From Gordionus sp. m RMFG-2023 (Eukaryota; Nematomorpha; Gordioida; Chordodea; Parachordodidae), in assembly GCF_954871325.1 (NCBI RefSeq), contig NC_088775.1:67433561-67497560 (forward strand): a stretch of DNA of 64,000 nt, written 5' to 3'. Below, one piece after another: positions 12,737-25,181 of the stretch. Within the stretch, counting starts at the first letter, position 1. Each line of letters opens with the position of its first letter. The notes under the pieces are model-generated. The model was not told the DNA's origin, did no database searches, and saw only the letters and a list, made by a program, of their open reading frames with translations. The translations under genes were made by a program, and so were the position numbers.

Positions 12737-15700
12737 CAAAAAAATACATAGGCAAAATACTCAATTTTTATAATAACATTTTTAAAAAAATCGATTGACT
12801 ACTATTATTCCACTCTACTCTGAATAATTAAAGACAGAGTATTTAGAACGGTGTATTTTCTATGGGTGTTTTTTTATCAGGTGAAAAGGTTTGTTAGAAA
12901 GTTCCTTTATCAGTTAAAAAAAAATTAAGAATGATTTTTCATAGTTACCTAACTAGCGCAAGGAAGAAATATTTCAATGTCCTAATATTTTTGGCATTTT
13001 CTATGGAAAAGTCTATGCACGTATAGTGCAAGGTAAGGGTTATTTTATTGGGATGTTGACATAATATTCGCCTTTGTTAAGACATTGCGGATGATGAAGT
13101 TTATTGCTGTATGTCGATCTGTAGAGTATCTGCAGTGCAACGGGTTGTCAGTTGACTCCATGAACCTACCACAAAGAGTTCGGACGTGGTCATTATATTT
13201 AAGATTTAACTTAATTTTTATTTTAAACTTATTGATTAAAAAAATTTTCTAAGCAATCCGGAAATATTTTAAAATCTAATTTTATTTTTTACAAGTAATA
13301 TTAGAGAAGTACCCTTGATATTTATTTTCCACTAATAGCTGATCGATTGTACTTTTTTTCGGGTATCCGGCGTAATCCGGTACCACATCTAAATAATATT
13401 TTATATTAAATTAATAAAAGTGTAAATTTAAATTTTATTGTTTGTTATGACTTTATTTTTTATTTTACAGTCGTCATCTCATAATTAGAAAAATTTTTTT
13501 TTTCTAGCTTACTGCATATTAAAGGTTAATGGTCCAGTTTTCTTTAGGCTACCCTTTGTATCGAACCAAGATTTGAGCTTTAGAACCGGTTCTGTGATTG
13601 GGTCCTTGCAATAAATCTTTTAGATTTCTGGATTTATAGAAAGATTATATATGATCTTTTTTATTAAACAATTCAATCGACTTGAGTTTTTTTGAGTTGA
13701 GTTGTCAACCATTATTTATTCCAAAGCAGGTGACTTATTAACAAAGCTAAATATCGTTATCACGCTAGATAATAATATCTAGAGCCCTGATCCTGAACTC
13801 GGGTCTCATTCCGACAAATATCTTTTAGGATCCGGCCGGACTTGAACCTTGATTTTAAATTTTATTTCGCATCACATCAAAATACATTTAATTATCTAAT
13901 GTTTTTTTAAAAGTTATTTATAAAAAAATCCCCAAATTGTTTATTATCTTTAAGAGCTTATAATTTTTCCGATTTTATTGGGATATTGTGTTAAACAGTT
14001 TAATTTAAAAAAATTGATTTATATCATCTGATCGGTTGGACAAAAATTTTTAAATTTTTTCTCGGATCGAATCTGAAAAAATAGATCCGACGCAGTGTTC
14101 TGATTTAATCTATCATGTCCATGTGTAATGGGTAGTGTTGTTTATCTTTTGGCAAAATATCAGGCTTAGATAATATTTTTTATGTAAATTTGATTTATCT
14201 ATTTTTTAAAAAAATTGGCTAAATTGAGGTGATTAAAAAAAAAATAATTAGTAGAAATGTTTAATCCAGGTTTCATAATGTAAAAATCTGTTTGGACTAC
14301 TGTCCTTTTTCGTTTTTATATTGTGGTTTACCCTTAGGGTTAGTCTTTGAATATTGACTCCAGACCAATCTAAACCGAACCACGACCTTCACTAGTTTTA
14401 AACTTAAAAAATTATATTATATTCATTATTTTTAAAAACTTAATTAAGAAAGAAAGAAATAATATTTGCTTTTTAAAAATATATTATGACATATCTTCAT
14501 TTTTTGGAGGGTTAATGGATTTTTTGGTAAATTTTTTTATTAGTTTATATGAATATCATTAAGTAGCATCCAAAAAAAATCTTTATAAACCAATAACATA
14601 CAATAGAATTTCTTTTTAAAAGAAAAATTAAGTATTCAGAAATAATGAAATTTTTTTCTAAAACACCGCTGAATATTAAAATATTATAGCTTGAATGCAT
14701 GCGGCTGTCACTTTACAAAATTTTTTTTATGCCCATTTTACTAAAAAGTTTAATTTAAAGCTGGGATCAATTTGCCCGACTAATAATATTTTACATCAAT
14801 TATTGCATACAGCAACAATTCAACAAATAAAAAAAGGCTTTTATAAAAATAAAATTTAATTAGATTTTTTTTTCCAAAAAATAAATCTGGAGAAAAAACC
14901 TGATAAAATCAATTAAAAAATCAAATTGTCAAAAGACACCAAAATAAATATTTGATATTTTATGCAAAAATAAATAGTAGTAAATTTTTGATAACAATTG
15001 TCTCTTATTATTGGGACGCTGTTTCTGTTGATTTATAACATTTTTTAAAAAATAAATCGGGGTCGGCCCATTTAAAAAAAACCACGGCCCTGATTTAGAA
15101 AAAAAGTTTTAAATAGTACATATTCATTTCAATTTTTTGGCAAATGGTTTTAATTATTTTTGGCCTAAAATAAAATATTGTGTACACTACTGGGCGCGTT
15201 TAATATTTATTTACTGCCCGTAATTCCAATTTCTATTTTAAACTACAAAATACACCCAAATTATAAAAATTACGAAATTTAAAAAATTCCGAGTCGGGTC
15301 ATAAAATGCAAAAAATAATACATTTGGGTCGGCTTCAAAATTAAAAAATGCGGGCTTATAATTTTCATCACCTTAATAGATGTCTGATATGATATGTTCT
15401 ATTTTTACAAATAATTGACAAATTATCAAAATCGATGATTGACCTATTTAATTGATTTATCTTTGAAAATAATGCCCCCCCCCCCATCATTATAATAATT
15501 ATTGGTGATATCAGTAGAATGAGATTAATTGATATAAAATAGCGACGACATAAAATGTTATTAAAAAAATCAATATTTTTTATCGTCTTTTGGTTTGGGA
15601 CTACAGAATCCAAAATATCAATATTTTAATTTTCGCATTTGTTAAAGTTTGTTTGTGGCTTTTTAAAAAAAAATTTTTTAATGGAAGATGTAAAATTTAT

Positions 15701-16108
15701 TATATAAAAAATGTCCTTTCAATTAGACATACACAACATAAAATTATATCACCATTATAATTTAAATTTTTTGGGGGAAAGTGTTTTATCTATATTAACA
15801 ATTATAAATAAATATAAAAAATGATATTATGATTGATTGTATTTTATTTTATATATCTATCGAATGTCATCTTTTTATATATGATATTAAAAAATGAGTT
15901 TAAACAAAACTTACCCACTCGCATCAAATATAATTTTCCTACAAAATATTATAACATTCCATATTTCCTCTTCATTTATTAGATGGTGAATAAAGTAGTG
16001 CCGTAATGTAAGGAAGGAGGGGATCGATTCATATATAAAGGATTTTGAAAAATGATTGCGAATAAAATAAATTAATCATTTCAAATATGTAGGGAGGCAT
16101 GTTGCATA
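12737..16108. other. AT-rich sequence with scattered short hAT-like relics
   Basis: No gene. A possible MITE lies at about 13780-14120 (GAGCCCTGATCC at one edge, GACGCAGTGTTCTG at the other). GGGTCGGCCC-type phrases near 15055-15110 and 15290-15360 recall hAT-B subterminal repeats. A 13100-13200 stretch is GC-richer but not identifiable. A poly-C run lies near 15475-15485. Confidence 0.4.
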
Positions 16109-16180
16109 CAAGAGACCTGCAGAGAAATTTTAGGCACAACCGAGTTTTTTTACACACGGCCTGAATTTTTTAAACGTTTA
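16109..16180 (+). mobile_element. Solo hAT-B terminus
   Basis: AGAGACCTGCAGAG followed by ACGGCCTGAATTTTTT matches the hAT-B end seen at 34489 and (in reverse) at 36306. No partner end lies within reach, so this is a broken-off terminus. Confidence 0.55.
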
Positions 16181-16808
16181 TTCTGGCTATATTTTATAAA
16201 TTATTTGCAAAGAAAATCGTCTCGTGATTTGTAAAATGTGATACCTCAATAAACAGCCTAAAATGTGCAATAGGTAATATTTGTACTAATGCTTTAGAAA
16301 AACTCATCCTTTCGCGTTCGTCGTTCATTAACTAAAATCAAAGGGGAAGAGAAAAACAATTAGATTCGGTTATCTTAGATTTTATTAAGAATTTTGGGTT
16401 TTAACCTTTTTATAAAAATATTTTCTAAAAATTTTGATTTTAAAAAGGTATTAACTTACTAATCATCCCTTCAAATTATTGTTTATGGGCATTGGCGTAC
16501 GCAGCGGGGGGAGGGGGCAGGTGGACAAATCCCCCCCCCCCCCCCCCTCACAAAAGCCAAAAAATGCAGATGCCGGATATATTTTTCAAAAATATTAATG
16601 TTTATAATAATTTATATTTATGACTATCTCATATTATATATATATTTAATTACATTTATTTATCACATTCATCTATTAAGTTATTTTTATAATTAATTTT
16701 GATTTCAAGTTTTCATTGGCGTAATATTTACCATTTATTTTCAAATTTCTAGTGGCGTAATATTTATCTACCATCTTTATATTTCTAGTCAAAAAATAAT
16801 TTTTCAGA

Positions 16809-18040
16809 AACTCCTTGTCCAACAGGGAGAAAGAAAGTGCAAGCTTGTCCAACGAGAGGGAGTCTCCGCCATCAAGCAGTAACAGATTTTATGGAGTTAG
16901 AAGAACCGATTATTAATGCTATTACTGAAATATCACAATGGCCTGAAAGAAATATTTCCTCAGAAGCAAGAAAAAATTATTGGATTCAATACTTATTTCA
17001 ATTTTTTTTTCTCATTAGAATGTATTATTTAATTATACAACTATTTTACGTATTACTTTTCAAAAACATGGCATTGACTTGATTAAGAAGATGAGAATAG
17101 TGGAGAGCATTTTATTAGAACTCAAGGAAATTAGGGCTAATGTTGATGAAGAATTTCAATTTATATGTTATTGTTGAGTCAAAAGGAGAGCTATAAGTGT
17201 TTAATATTTGTCTCACTCGATTTGCAGCTAGGCAAGCTCATCGTCAAAACATTAGTATAAGATCAATAGAAAAGTATTATAAAACTATAATCCAAATAAA
17301 TGAATGGTTTTTAATTCATCATGCAGCACTTACCAATCTGCAGATATTACTTCCACAAAAGCCTTCCCAATCTTTTTCAGATGGTGATAGAAATAAAATA
17401 ATATTTGTTTGATGCCTTATTAGCTGAATAATTATGTTTAAAAGATTAACTAAGATATAGTTCCAAAAAATGCTATGGATGCTTTGTATAATTTCAAACA
17501 CTTTTTAGATTTTATTCCCAATGTATTAAAATGATTATATATATATATTAGCAACTCTTCCTATTAGTAAACTGAGAACATTCTCTTTTTTAAGAAGATT
17601 CACAGAGGCCTGCAGAGATACAATTTGCAGGGCACGGCCTGGATTTTTTTTCAAAATTTTTTTTCGGCCTGGCCCTGGTTTTTTTTAAAAAAAAATTTTC
17701 AGGTCGGCCCAGCTTTTTCTAAATTAAAATTTTTAGGCCCGACCCGGATATTTTTAAATAAATTATATTTATTTTTGATTTTTATAGCTAATTTCAAATA
17801 TTTAGTTTTAAAATATATAGCCGGGCCCGGGTGTTTTTTTAAAAAAAGAATTTCGACCTGGCCCGGGTGTATTTAAAAATTAAAATACGGTCCGGCCCGG
17901 AAACCGGGCCTGCAGTTCTCTGAAAACATACCTAAGAAGTACAACTTCTGAAAGTGGATTGAATGGTTTGGATCTTTTAAATATTTATAGGCATTTGACA
18001 CCAAGCAAGGATGAGTAATTGAAAAATTATCTCAATCCCA
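16809..18040 (+). pseudogene. Zaphod-type hAT transposase, 3' half, broken
   Basis: The remnant begins with CPTRGSLRHQAVTDFME and IISQWPER-like text at 16837-16960, where the family has CPTRWSLRH. It continues with TRFAARQAHRQNISI and IEKYYKTII at 17218-17290, then LATLPISKLRTFSFLRRF around 17548-17600. After a nested MITE (17603-17922) the frame resumes as KTYLRSTTSESGLNGLDLL, then IYRHLTPSKDE, the usual C-terminal end. The N-terminal zinc fingers and first catalytic residue are absent. Several stops interrupt the rest, for example after the YW of the first block. The resumed reading across the MITE shows that the MITE landed in an already coding region. Confidence 0.87.
17603..17922 (-). 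mobile_element. hAT-B MITE nested in hAT-Z
   Basis: A 320-bp segment runs from CAGAGGCCTGCAGAG to CCTGCAGTTCTCTG, the hAT-B termini in reverse orientation. It is filled with GGCCTGGCCC / CCGGGCCCGGG repeats separated by T-runs. It interrupts the hAT-Z transposase between codons for LRRF and KTYLR. The flanking octamers agree only partly (about 4 of 8), so the target duplication is decayed or altered. It has no coding capacity; the open frame across it is a by-product of the GC repeats. Confidence 0.8.
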
Positions 18041-18429
18041 ACGAAGATTGGATTTTACATTGTAAATATAATACAAAATACAATTATTCCTAAGAAACTT
18101 TTTGTGTATTAATATTTATATTTCCAACATTAAAATTTTTTACTTTGGCTCAAAAAATTCAAATTTCTATTTTGGGTCATTTAAGTGATTCATATGGTGG
18201 TTATATTCACTTTATATTTTTTAATTCACATTTATTTTATAGTTTTTTATGTGTCTGTTTATATATATAATTTTTTTATATCATATAATTTAAAATTGTG
18301 TATTAGAAATAGTTATTAGTCCTAATAAATTTATGCTTGATATTATTAAATAACAATAATATTTCTTAAAAAAATTTATTCCCCCCCCCCTTCCACAGAC
18401 CAAATTCCTGCTTACGCGCCTGTTTATGG

Positions 18430-19788
18430 GGGATTATTATTTACCTAAAATGATATTTACGAAAAAAGGCAAAGGGGAATTTTCTCTGGCTACTCCTATG
18501 AACTTACCATGCGGGTCCAGTGAACCCTTTATGTATAATAATATTTTTTTTACTTTATATAAATTTTTACAATATAGGCAGAATATAATTGAATGATCAT
18601 TATTTACTTATGTTTTTCTGTCTTTTATAGTAGAACTAGGGCATATTGTACAGTTCACCTTTTTATTTGAATATTTTTGGATTCTGGATGCCAGACCCTT
18701 ATAAACGGAGACCCTAGTTTGTTTTTTATGATTTTGAGCTTAAGCAAATTGAGGGGGAAGGATTAAAAAAAACCGCCGAATTTATTTTCGCTTCGTGTCC
18801 TAGTCTTAGTATGGCACTGTGGAGCCATGTCTAGTACCAATTAGTGTCCGAGTTACATTTTTTAATTAAATGGCATTTATTTCACATTATTTGGTATGTA
18901 AATTTTTTCTTCTTTATTCGACTATTAATGGCATTCGAAAAAACAACAGAAATGATGACACTTGATAATTAATTATATTCTCGGGGTTGAATTTTATGAA
19001 TGATATTTTTACTTTTAGTTATTTTTCTACTTTCTGAAAATAAGTTTGAATCCAATTTTTTATTTCCATCACAAAGAATCCTATTTAATCTATATACTCG
19101 ATAATTTTTTTAGGTACATCTAGAGAATCTTCAGAACCTTTGAAGTGGTGATATTACACCTCATTCAGCTCATTTTTATAGGTTGAATCATGGTAACATT
19201 CAGAATCGCTGTCATCCTGAAGAATTGTATTGATTATTCAGAATATTTAACTAAAAAATTATTATATAAATAATTTATACTAATTTTTGTGGATAAATTA
19301 AATTTAGGCAAGGAGAATCGGTATATTTCTAGCTTATCAATGTGATAACAAATTTTTATTGCAAAAATTTCAAAAGATTTTTCATTATATTTTCAATGAC
19401 ACAGCAGATTGCAAAATGTTAGAGAAAATATTGTTATATATTTTTATCACGTCTTGTGGAGCTGTATCCAAGACCATTCGAGTTTAAAATCGGATATATA
19501 TATTTATAAAATATTTTAAAATAACCATTTTAAATTAGAGTAAAAGAAGTAGACAATAGTCAGAAATAAAAGCATGCTGAAAAAATTTGAAGGAAACAGC
19601 TGACAATTTTTTAAAATAGAAATTTTATTTTTTAAAATTGAATGAACGTTAAAAAAACAAAGGCGTTCGTAAAAAAAATGCGCTCACGCTCAAAATTTTT
19701 TAAAATACATGGGTATACTTCTCCTTTTAAACGCTTTTGTTTATAACATTGCAAAATGTAAATAATTGTAATGAATGACTGAATATTC
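18430..19788. other. AT-rich sequence, no gene recognised
   Basis: Nothing codable is recognised. Around 19640-19700 AACGTTAAAAAAAC and GCGCTCACGCTC resemble the segment at 33895-33930 and may be a relic DNA-transposon end. Confidence 0.45.
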
Positions 19789-20719
19789 TTATAGTGCGCA
19801 CAAATTGAACGTTGCAACACAGTGTTACAAAACACATATAAAAAACGTAAACACAGCCATGTTTAAATTGATGCGTTAAGTTTTATTTTTTAATATGAAG
19901 CATTTAAATTTAAAACAAAAGCAAAAAATCACTACAAAACATTTCTTGCCTAGCAGGGAAAATAATTCTACTTCAATGGAATCAAAAATTCTTAGAAGAC
20001 AAATTTAAAATTTATATTGTATTAAATTTATTTATGAAAATATTATATTAAATTATGTTACATATTTATTTTTTATAGACAATTATGTTATTAAATGATA
20101 TAAATAAATTGAATATTAAGAAAAATTTTATTGATATATCCCTTAATTTCTATTGCATGTTAATTTGGACACTATCCTAGATGTAGCCCATTGAGCTATT
20201 TTAAAGCTTGAGGAATGAACCTCAAACTAAAATAATATTAATTCTATTCTCTTACAACATGATACAATTGAAATTTTCATAGAATTTAAGACATATAATT
20301 TAATTATTTTATAGTGTAAAAACTATACCTAAATAAGATTTATAAGTTGCTTCTAGAGGTGGGCGCGGGCCGTGAAAATAGGCGTCACGGCGTGAGTGTG
20401 AATAAATTTTGAATCCCAAAATTTTCCCCGGGCGTGATCATAAATTTCCCGTGAATCACGGAAATTTTAATTTTTTAAATTGTTTTTTTATAAAAATTTG
20501 CAATTTTATAATTATATTATATCTTTTCTTATTTAATTTAGTTCTTTTTTAAAAAAGAATAATTTATGAAAACTAAAAATCTTCCGCATTTTATAAACAA
20601 CATCCGGTATCATTTAGTTAGTTCTATTTTCTTTTTATGTTTAGGTGTTTTTTGGCGCGAGACTTTATGCAAAATTTTGCTTAAACTTTTTACAGAAAGG
20701 TCAGTTATATTTTATTTAT

Positions 20720-22147
20720 AAAGATCTTCAATCTTGCAACAGAAAGTGAAGGATTTTACAAGCTAGGCCAAGAGATAAATGTTGGTGTTACATATGGATA
20801 ACAAAATATAAAAGTTGTGAACCGGAAAACTCATGAATACTATAGGTCCAAAAATATACCATGAAATAAAATTTAAAATTAAAAGCATGATGAATAATAA
20901 TTACTTGTCCATAATCATTGATATTTGGACGGGTGACTATAAAAATCTAGGATTTTAAATTAAAAACATTTGTTTTGGTCACAAGGGCAATGGATGAAAA
21001 AAACGTTAAAATAAAAGTGTAATCAATTCAATTTTAGGAGAATATAGAGAAGTAGAAAATACTTAAATAAATGTGTTGTGAGTGATAACGGAGCAAATCT
21101 TATAAGTGCATTCAAAGATGACGAAATTCTTGCATGTATATGTCATATACAATAATATTATGCATTATATTTTTGACAATTGTTTAACTGAAATAGCCAT
21201 AAATAAAAATGGTGTAAAAAAAATAGTACAATATTTCAAACAATCTACAGCTAATAGCAAACTAAGTCACACCCTTAAACAAGATGTAATAGCGAGAATA
21301 ACTAGATGGAACTCTGTATATCATGATACAGAGTTTCTTAAAATCATATTCTGAAATACAGGTGTACTTGTGTAGCAAGCAAGAATTAAATAGATTAGCC
21401 ACAATTGATATCAGCATCATACGCGGTTAGATAAATTTTTATCAATATTTAAAGAATGCTCGGATAATCTGAGAGCAGATTCTCGTCCCACAATAAATGA
21501 AGTTTGTCTATGGAAACAAAAATTAATAAAATTTTGTTTACCTTCTGAACGTGATACAATAATAATCAAAACCTTAAAATACAGAACAAGATTTCTTTTA
21601 AAAGATTATTATGCAGCCACTACATAAGGTAAGCTTAATTCTAGATCCGAATTTCAAAAGACTTAAGTTTTTATTAAAAGAAGGAAATGATATATATAAA
21701 ACAATCTTAAAAATAAATTACATGATATGCATAAGTCAATGCCAACTATCATTTATAACTTTCCTAACTTATCCTAAACTCATAAAAAACCGTATATTCT
21801 AAATGGTCAATACCAACTATCACTTTCCTAATTCATCCCACACTCATAAAAGACCGTATATTCTAAAAAAATTTAGAGAATTTCTAGATGATTCTGATGA
21901 AGCATCAACATCACCGATGAAAGCTGTGAGGATGAACCTAAAAGATTCATATAAGATAAATAACAAGACAATATTTTGAAGTTTTGGAAGCAGGAATATT
22001 CATTTCTTTTTTGAGAAAATTATCAAGTAAAATTTTGTCAGCTGCAATTTCGGCTTCTAGTGAAAGGTTATTTTCTGTAGCCAATCTCTTATTAGAGGCT
22101 AGGCGTACACAATTGAAATAAAAAAAGATGGACATTCTTCTTTTTCT
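20720..22147 (+). pseudogene. hAT transposase, broken (hAT-A copy 1)
   Basis: Recognisable blocks in order: DIWTGDYKNL near 20925; CVVSDNGANLISAFKDDE around 21070-21125, with the catalytic D; ILACICHI, the conserved C-x-x-H region; SKLSHTLKQDVIARITRWNS and VYHDTEFL around 21260-21345; NRLATIDIS; then YYAAT near 21610. The C-terminal ISASSERLFSVANLLLEARR near 22045-22110 is the dimerisation domain. The blocks fall in several frames with multiple stops, so it is dead. Copy 2 (minus, 45330-46990) is closely similar across the same blocks. hAT-B inserted just after the final MDILLFL stretch. Confidence 0.88.
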
Positions 22148-22154
22148 AAACGGG

Positions 22155-23997
22155 CCTAAAAATTTTTTTTTTTAATATATCCGGGCCGGACCGGGCCTAA
22201 GATTGTTAAACCCGGGCCGGGCCGGGCCGGGCCTTAATATTTTTTATAAAAATTTTTACATTATGAGTTAATAGTTATAAAATTATATTATATTACAGTT
22301 ATGATTAAAATAATATATTGGGTGATAGTTAACACTACCTAACACCCTCAGATCGATCTAATTATTAATTTTCTGCAAATTTATTCAAAGTATTAATATA
22401 TTTTTTTATAATTCATATCCAAATTTTTACAACATATTTTACCAAAACAATCAAATAAAGGAATATCTTAAATAAGCCCCAATATTCAAGTATTATTAAT
22501 ATATTTTTTTATAATTCATATCTAAATTTTTAGAATATATTTTACCAAAACAATCAAATAAAGGAATATCACTTCTTGAAGTTTGTAATACCTTTCAAAG
22601 CGAAAAAGGAGAAATAAAATTGATTTTACTTAATATAAAGCATTTTTTAATTGAAAAATTTGTTTTACACAAGTATCATTTTATTTCTCTTTTTCTCTGT
22701 CCCAAATTCAAGCAATTACGTATGTAGTCAGGGACAGATCGCATGACGGAAAACTATATAAAAGATTATATCAAATTACAAGAGGCTCAGGAAGTAAATG
22801 AAATACCATCGACCAGTCAAATTACGACTGTTGTTAAACAAACTGAATCGTTTTATGACAAATGGGGCGATGGTAATTCTGGTAATATGTCAATACCCGA
22901 TGATGAATATTATAATTACATAAATAAAAAAATAGATGAAACATTTAAGGTGGATAATTTGTTAGAGTGGTGGGCGGCTCATCAAAGCGAATTTCCAATT
23001 TTAGAAAAATTGGCAATTCCTGCTTCAAGTGCAAGCTGTGAGCGGAATTTACCACTACTGGAAGAATTCTTGAAGAAAGAAGAAGTAATCTTCAACCTGA
23101 AAAGGTAGATATGCTTCTCTTTCTTCGTTAATTTGTGAATTTTTAATATCTTTCTTGAGTATAGGGTTTCGTCAATCATGTTGGTTTTTTACTTTGAAAA
23201 CTGTCAAATATTTATTGCATTTATTATATTTACCTTGAGTCATGAAAGTTTTTAATCCAACATTTTTCATTATTCTTTTTTACAATATTATATAATACAA
23301 TTATCTTCTTTTGTTAAAAATTTATATTATAAAATAAATTATATTGATATTGTGCAATTAGATTATATTTTCAAAATACTATTTATTATACATGCATTTT
23401 TTTTAAATAGCGATTTATTTTTATTTAATAAATTAAATAGTAAATTAAATACAATATATTATATTCTCAAAATATTTTCCATTTTTATAAATTAAATATT
23501 AGTTTTATTTTTTTTAAATGCAATATAAAATATAGTATATGCTCAAAATATTATTACCATTTTTATGAATATTAGTTTTATTTTTATAAATGCAATATAA
23601 AATATAGTATATGCTCAAAAAATCCATTTTTATAAATAACAGTTTTATAATTTTTATAAAATCAATATAATATTCTCAAAATATTAGCTTTTTACATGTA
23701 TTTTTTAAATAATAAGCGATAATACTCGCTGAAAAATATGGTAAAATACCTCATAGGTGAATTTTTGTATATACCAGGTCGAATATAATTTTAAAAAATT
23801 CCGAGCCGGGCCTGAAATTTTTTTTTTTAAAAATATCCTGGCCGGGCCTTAATTTTTTAAATCCGGGCCGGGCCGTAAAAATTTTTTTTTAAAATATCCG
23901 GATAGGCGGGCCTTAAATTTTTAAATCCGGGCCGGGCCGGGCTTAAAAAATTTAAAACCGGGCCGGGCCGTGCAAATGGTACCTCTGCAGGTCTCTG
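22155..23997 (+). mobile_element. hAT-B copy 1, nested in hAT-A
   Basis: This copy is colinear with the complete hAT-B at 34489-36306 but lacks that copy's first CAGAGACCTGCAGGCC end. The left breakpoint falls in the CCGGGCC repeats. The right end GGTACCTCTGCAGGTCTCTG at 23978-23997 is intact. Both subterminal regions consist of CCGGGCCGGGCC blocks separated by T/A runs. Because the left terminus is gone, this copy should no longer transpose. Confidence 0.9.
22743..23130 (+). pseudogene. hAT-B ORF, C-terminal hAT domain with frameshift
   Basis: The frame starts ATG at 22743 with MTENYIKDYIKLQEAQEVNE and runs through WWAAHQSEFPILEKLAIPAS and SASCERN. In the parallel copy (35159-35557) the next residues are FSTTGRILEERRNNLQPEKV. 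Here a base loss in the run after CERN shifts the frame to LPLLEEF, so the dimerisation domain is cut short although the downstream DNA still encodes it in another frame. No BED finger or catalytic residues precede it, as in the other copy, so this is an inherited deletion form. Confidence 0.88.
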
Positions 23998-25181
23998 ATT
24001 TTTGTTATTAATATGGATTATGAAATTAAGATAAATAGAATGAATTCAAAAAAGTGTGAAATTATAGCAATAGTTTTGAAAAATTTAAAAACACCATGAA
24101 TTTTCGGGCGTGAATCAAAATATTGCTTGTCGTGAGCGGGCGGGTTAGGACGAAAATTTTTTAGAGGTAAGCGTGAATTTTTTTGCCACCGTGAGCGGGC
24201 GGGCCGTGAATAAAAAATTAGGCCCGCGCCCACCTCTAGTTGCTTCTATAAATAGATCTTCATTATCAACCATAGTAATTAAATGATATAACTAAATTAA
24301 TTGAATATTAAGAAAAATTTAATTACTATATCCCTTAATTTAAATGTTTATTTGATCACTAATATAATTTGAAATTAAATTCATTTAACTTATATTAAAT
24401 ATGAAAATAAAGACATATATAAATATATAAAAAGTTTATTAAAAGAATATAATGTCAATATAAAAATTAATATAAAATACATAATATATTTTTATAATAA
24501 ATAAATAATTTATTGAATGCTATTAAATATGTCAATGCAGATTCATTTGTAGGTGTTGGTAAGGTACCATTTGTCTTCAGATAGTGTAGAAATTTTAAAA
24601 CTTTCCAAGTAGTTATTATCAACCTACCAATAAAATAAATAACATGAATATTTAATTAAGTAAGGTTTTCCTATTTTCTCCTTATTCAGCTGATCCTTGA
24701 AGTTTCTCAATCTCTTCTTGAGATAAAAAGGACTGTTATCAAAACCAGGGAATTTCAATACTAATAATTATATTTAATATTCTTATATTTATTCCATAAC
24801 AATGAAACTTTTTTTATGGTCGTCCAGCATTTCTGCAATCCTTTTGATAATTTCATCGTTCCATGTTCTAAAAATATTATTATATCATTTAAAAATAATT
24901 ATTCTTACAATTTGGAAGAATTTTATCTCTTCAAAATTTAAAAAGTTTTGAAAAACGCAAGCAAGTTTGTCTTTTAAAAAATAATTTAAAATGAAAATGG
25001 ATATGTTCTCAATTTGAACGAATGTTTGCAGTTTGAAACGCTGCGTTGCAACGTTCAATTTGTGCGCACTATTAATCATTCAATGATTTTCATTATTTTT
25101 TGTGTTTAATAAATTAACGACAAACACAAATAATTCTTACTATCTAATTCAAAACGATTATTGTATATTCACAGTAAACAA

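Larger units (their letters stand above)
16489..18421 (+). mobile_element. hAT-Z, Zaphod/ZMYM-like hAT element
   Basis: The ends read TTGGCGTACGCAG (left) and, reversed, GGCGCGTAAGCAGG (right), each followed inward by a G or C run. An 8-bp target duplication GTTTATGG lies at 16481-16488 and 18422-18429, an exact match. Such GGCGTA-CAG plus G-run ends are characteristic of the hAT group whose proteins resemble ZMYM1/Zaphod. It contains a truncated transposase gene and a nested MITE. Confidence 0.88.
20354..24238 (+). mobile_element. hAT-A copy 1
   Basis: Terminal inverted repeats TAGAGGTGGGCGCGGGCC are perfect at both ends. The 8-bp target duplication GTTGCTTC (20346-20353, 24239-24246) is also perfect, so insertion is fairly recent relative to its neighbours. 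It sits inside the Harbinger-like element. A hAT-B (22155-23997) is nested in it near the 3' end of the transposase gene. The left junction of that insert lost about 25 bp of hAT-A, as seen by comparison with copy 2 at 45270-45330. Confidence 0.95.
19792..25071. mobile_element. Harbinger-like DNA transposon with 27-bp TIRs
   Basis: The outer ends are an exact 27-bp inverted repeat starting TAGTGCGCACAAATTGAACG (19792-19818 and 25045-25071). They are flanked by TTA at 19789-19791 and 25072-25074. A 3-bp TTA/TWA duplication is the PIF/Harbinger habit. About 3.9 kb of the 5.28 kb is a nested hAT-A, leaving roughly 1.4 kb of own sequence. I recognise neither the DDE nuclease nor the Myb-like protein in that remainder, so it is probably non-autonomous. 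An open minus-strand stretch near 24500-24600 (KTNGTLPTPTNESALTYLI) is unidentified. The superfamily assignment rests on TSD length and TIRs only. Confidence 0.65.

Noticed and set aside
17625-17876. 83-aa ORF
   Set aside because: It lies within a non-coding hAT-B MITE; the frame is a product of GC-rich repeats and T-runs.
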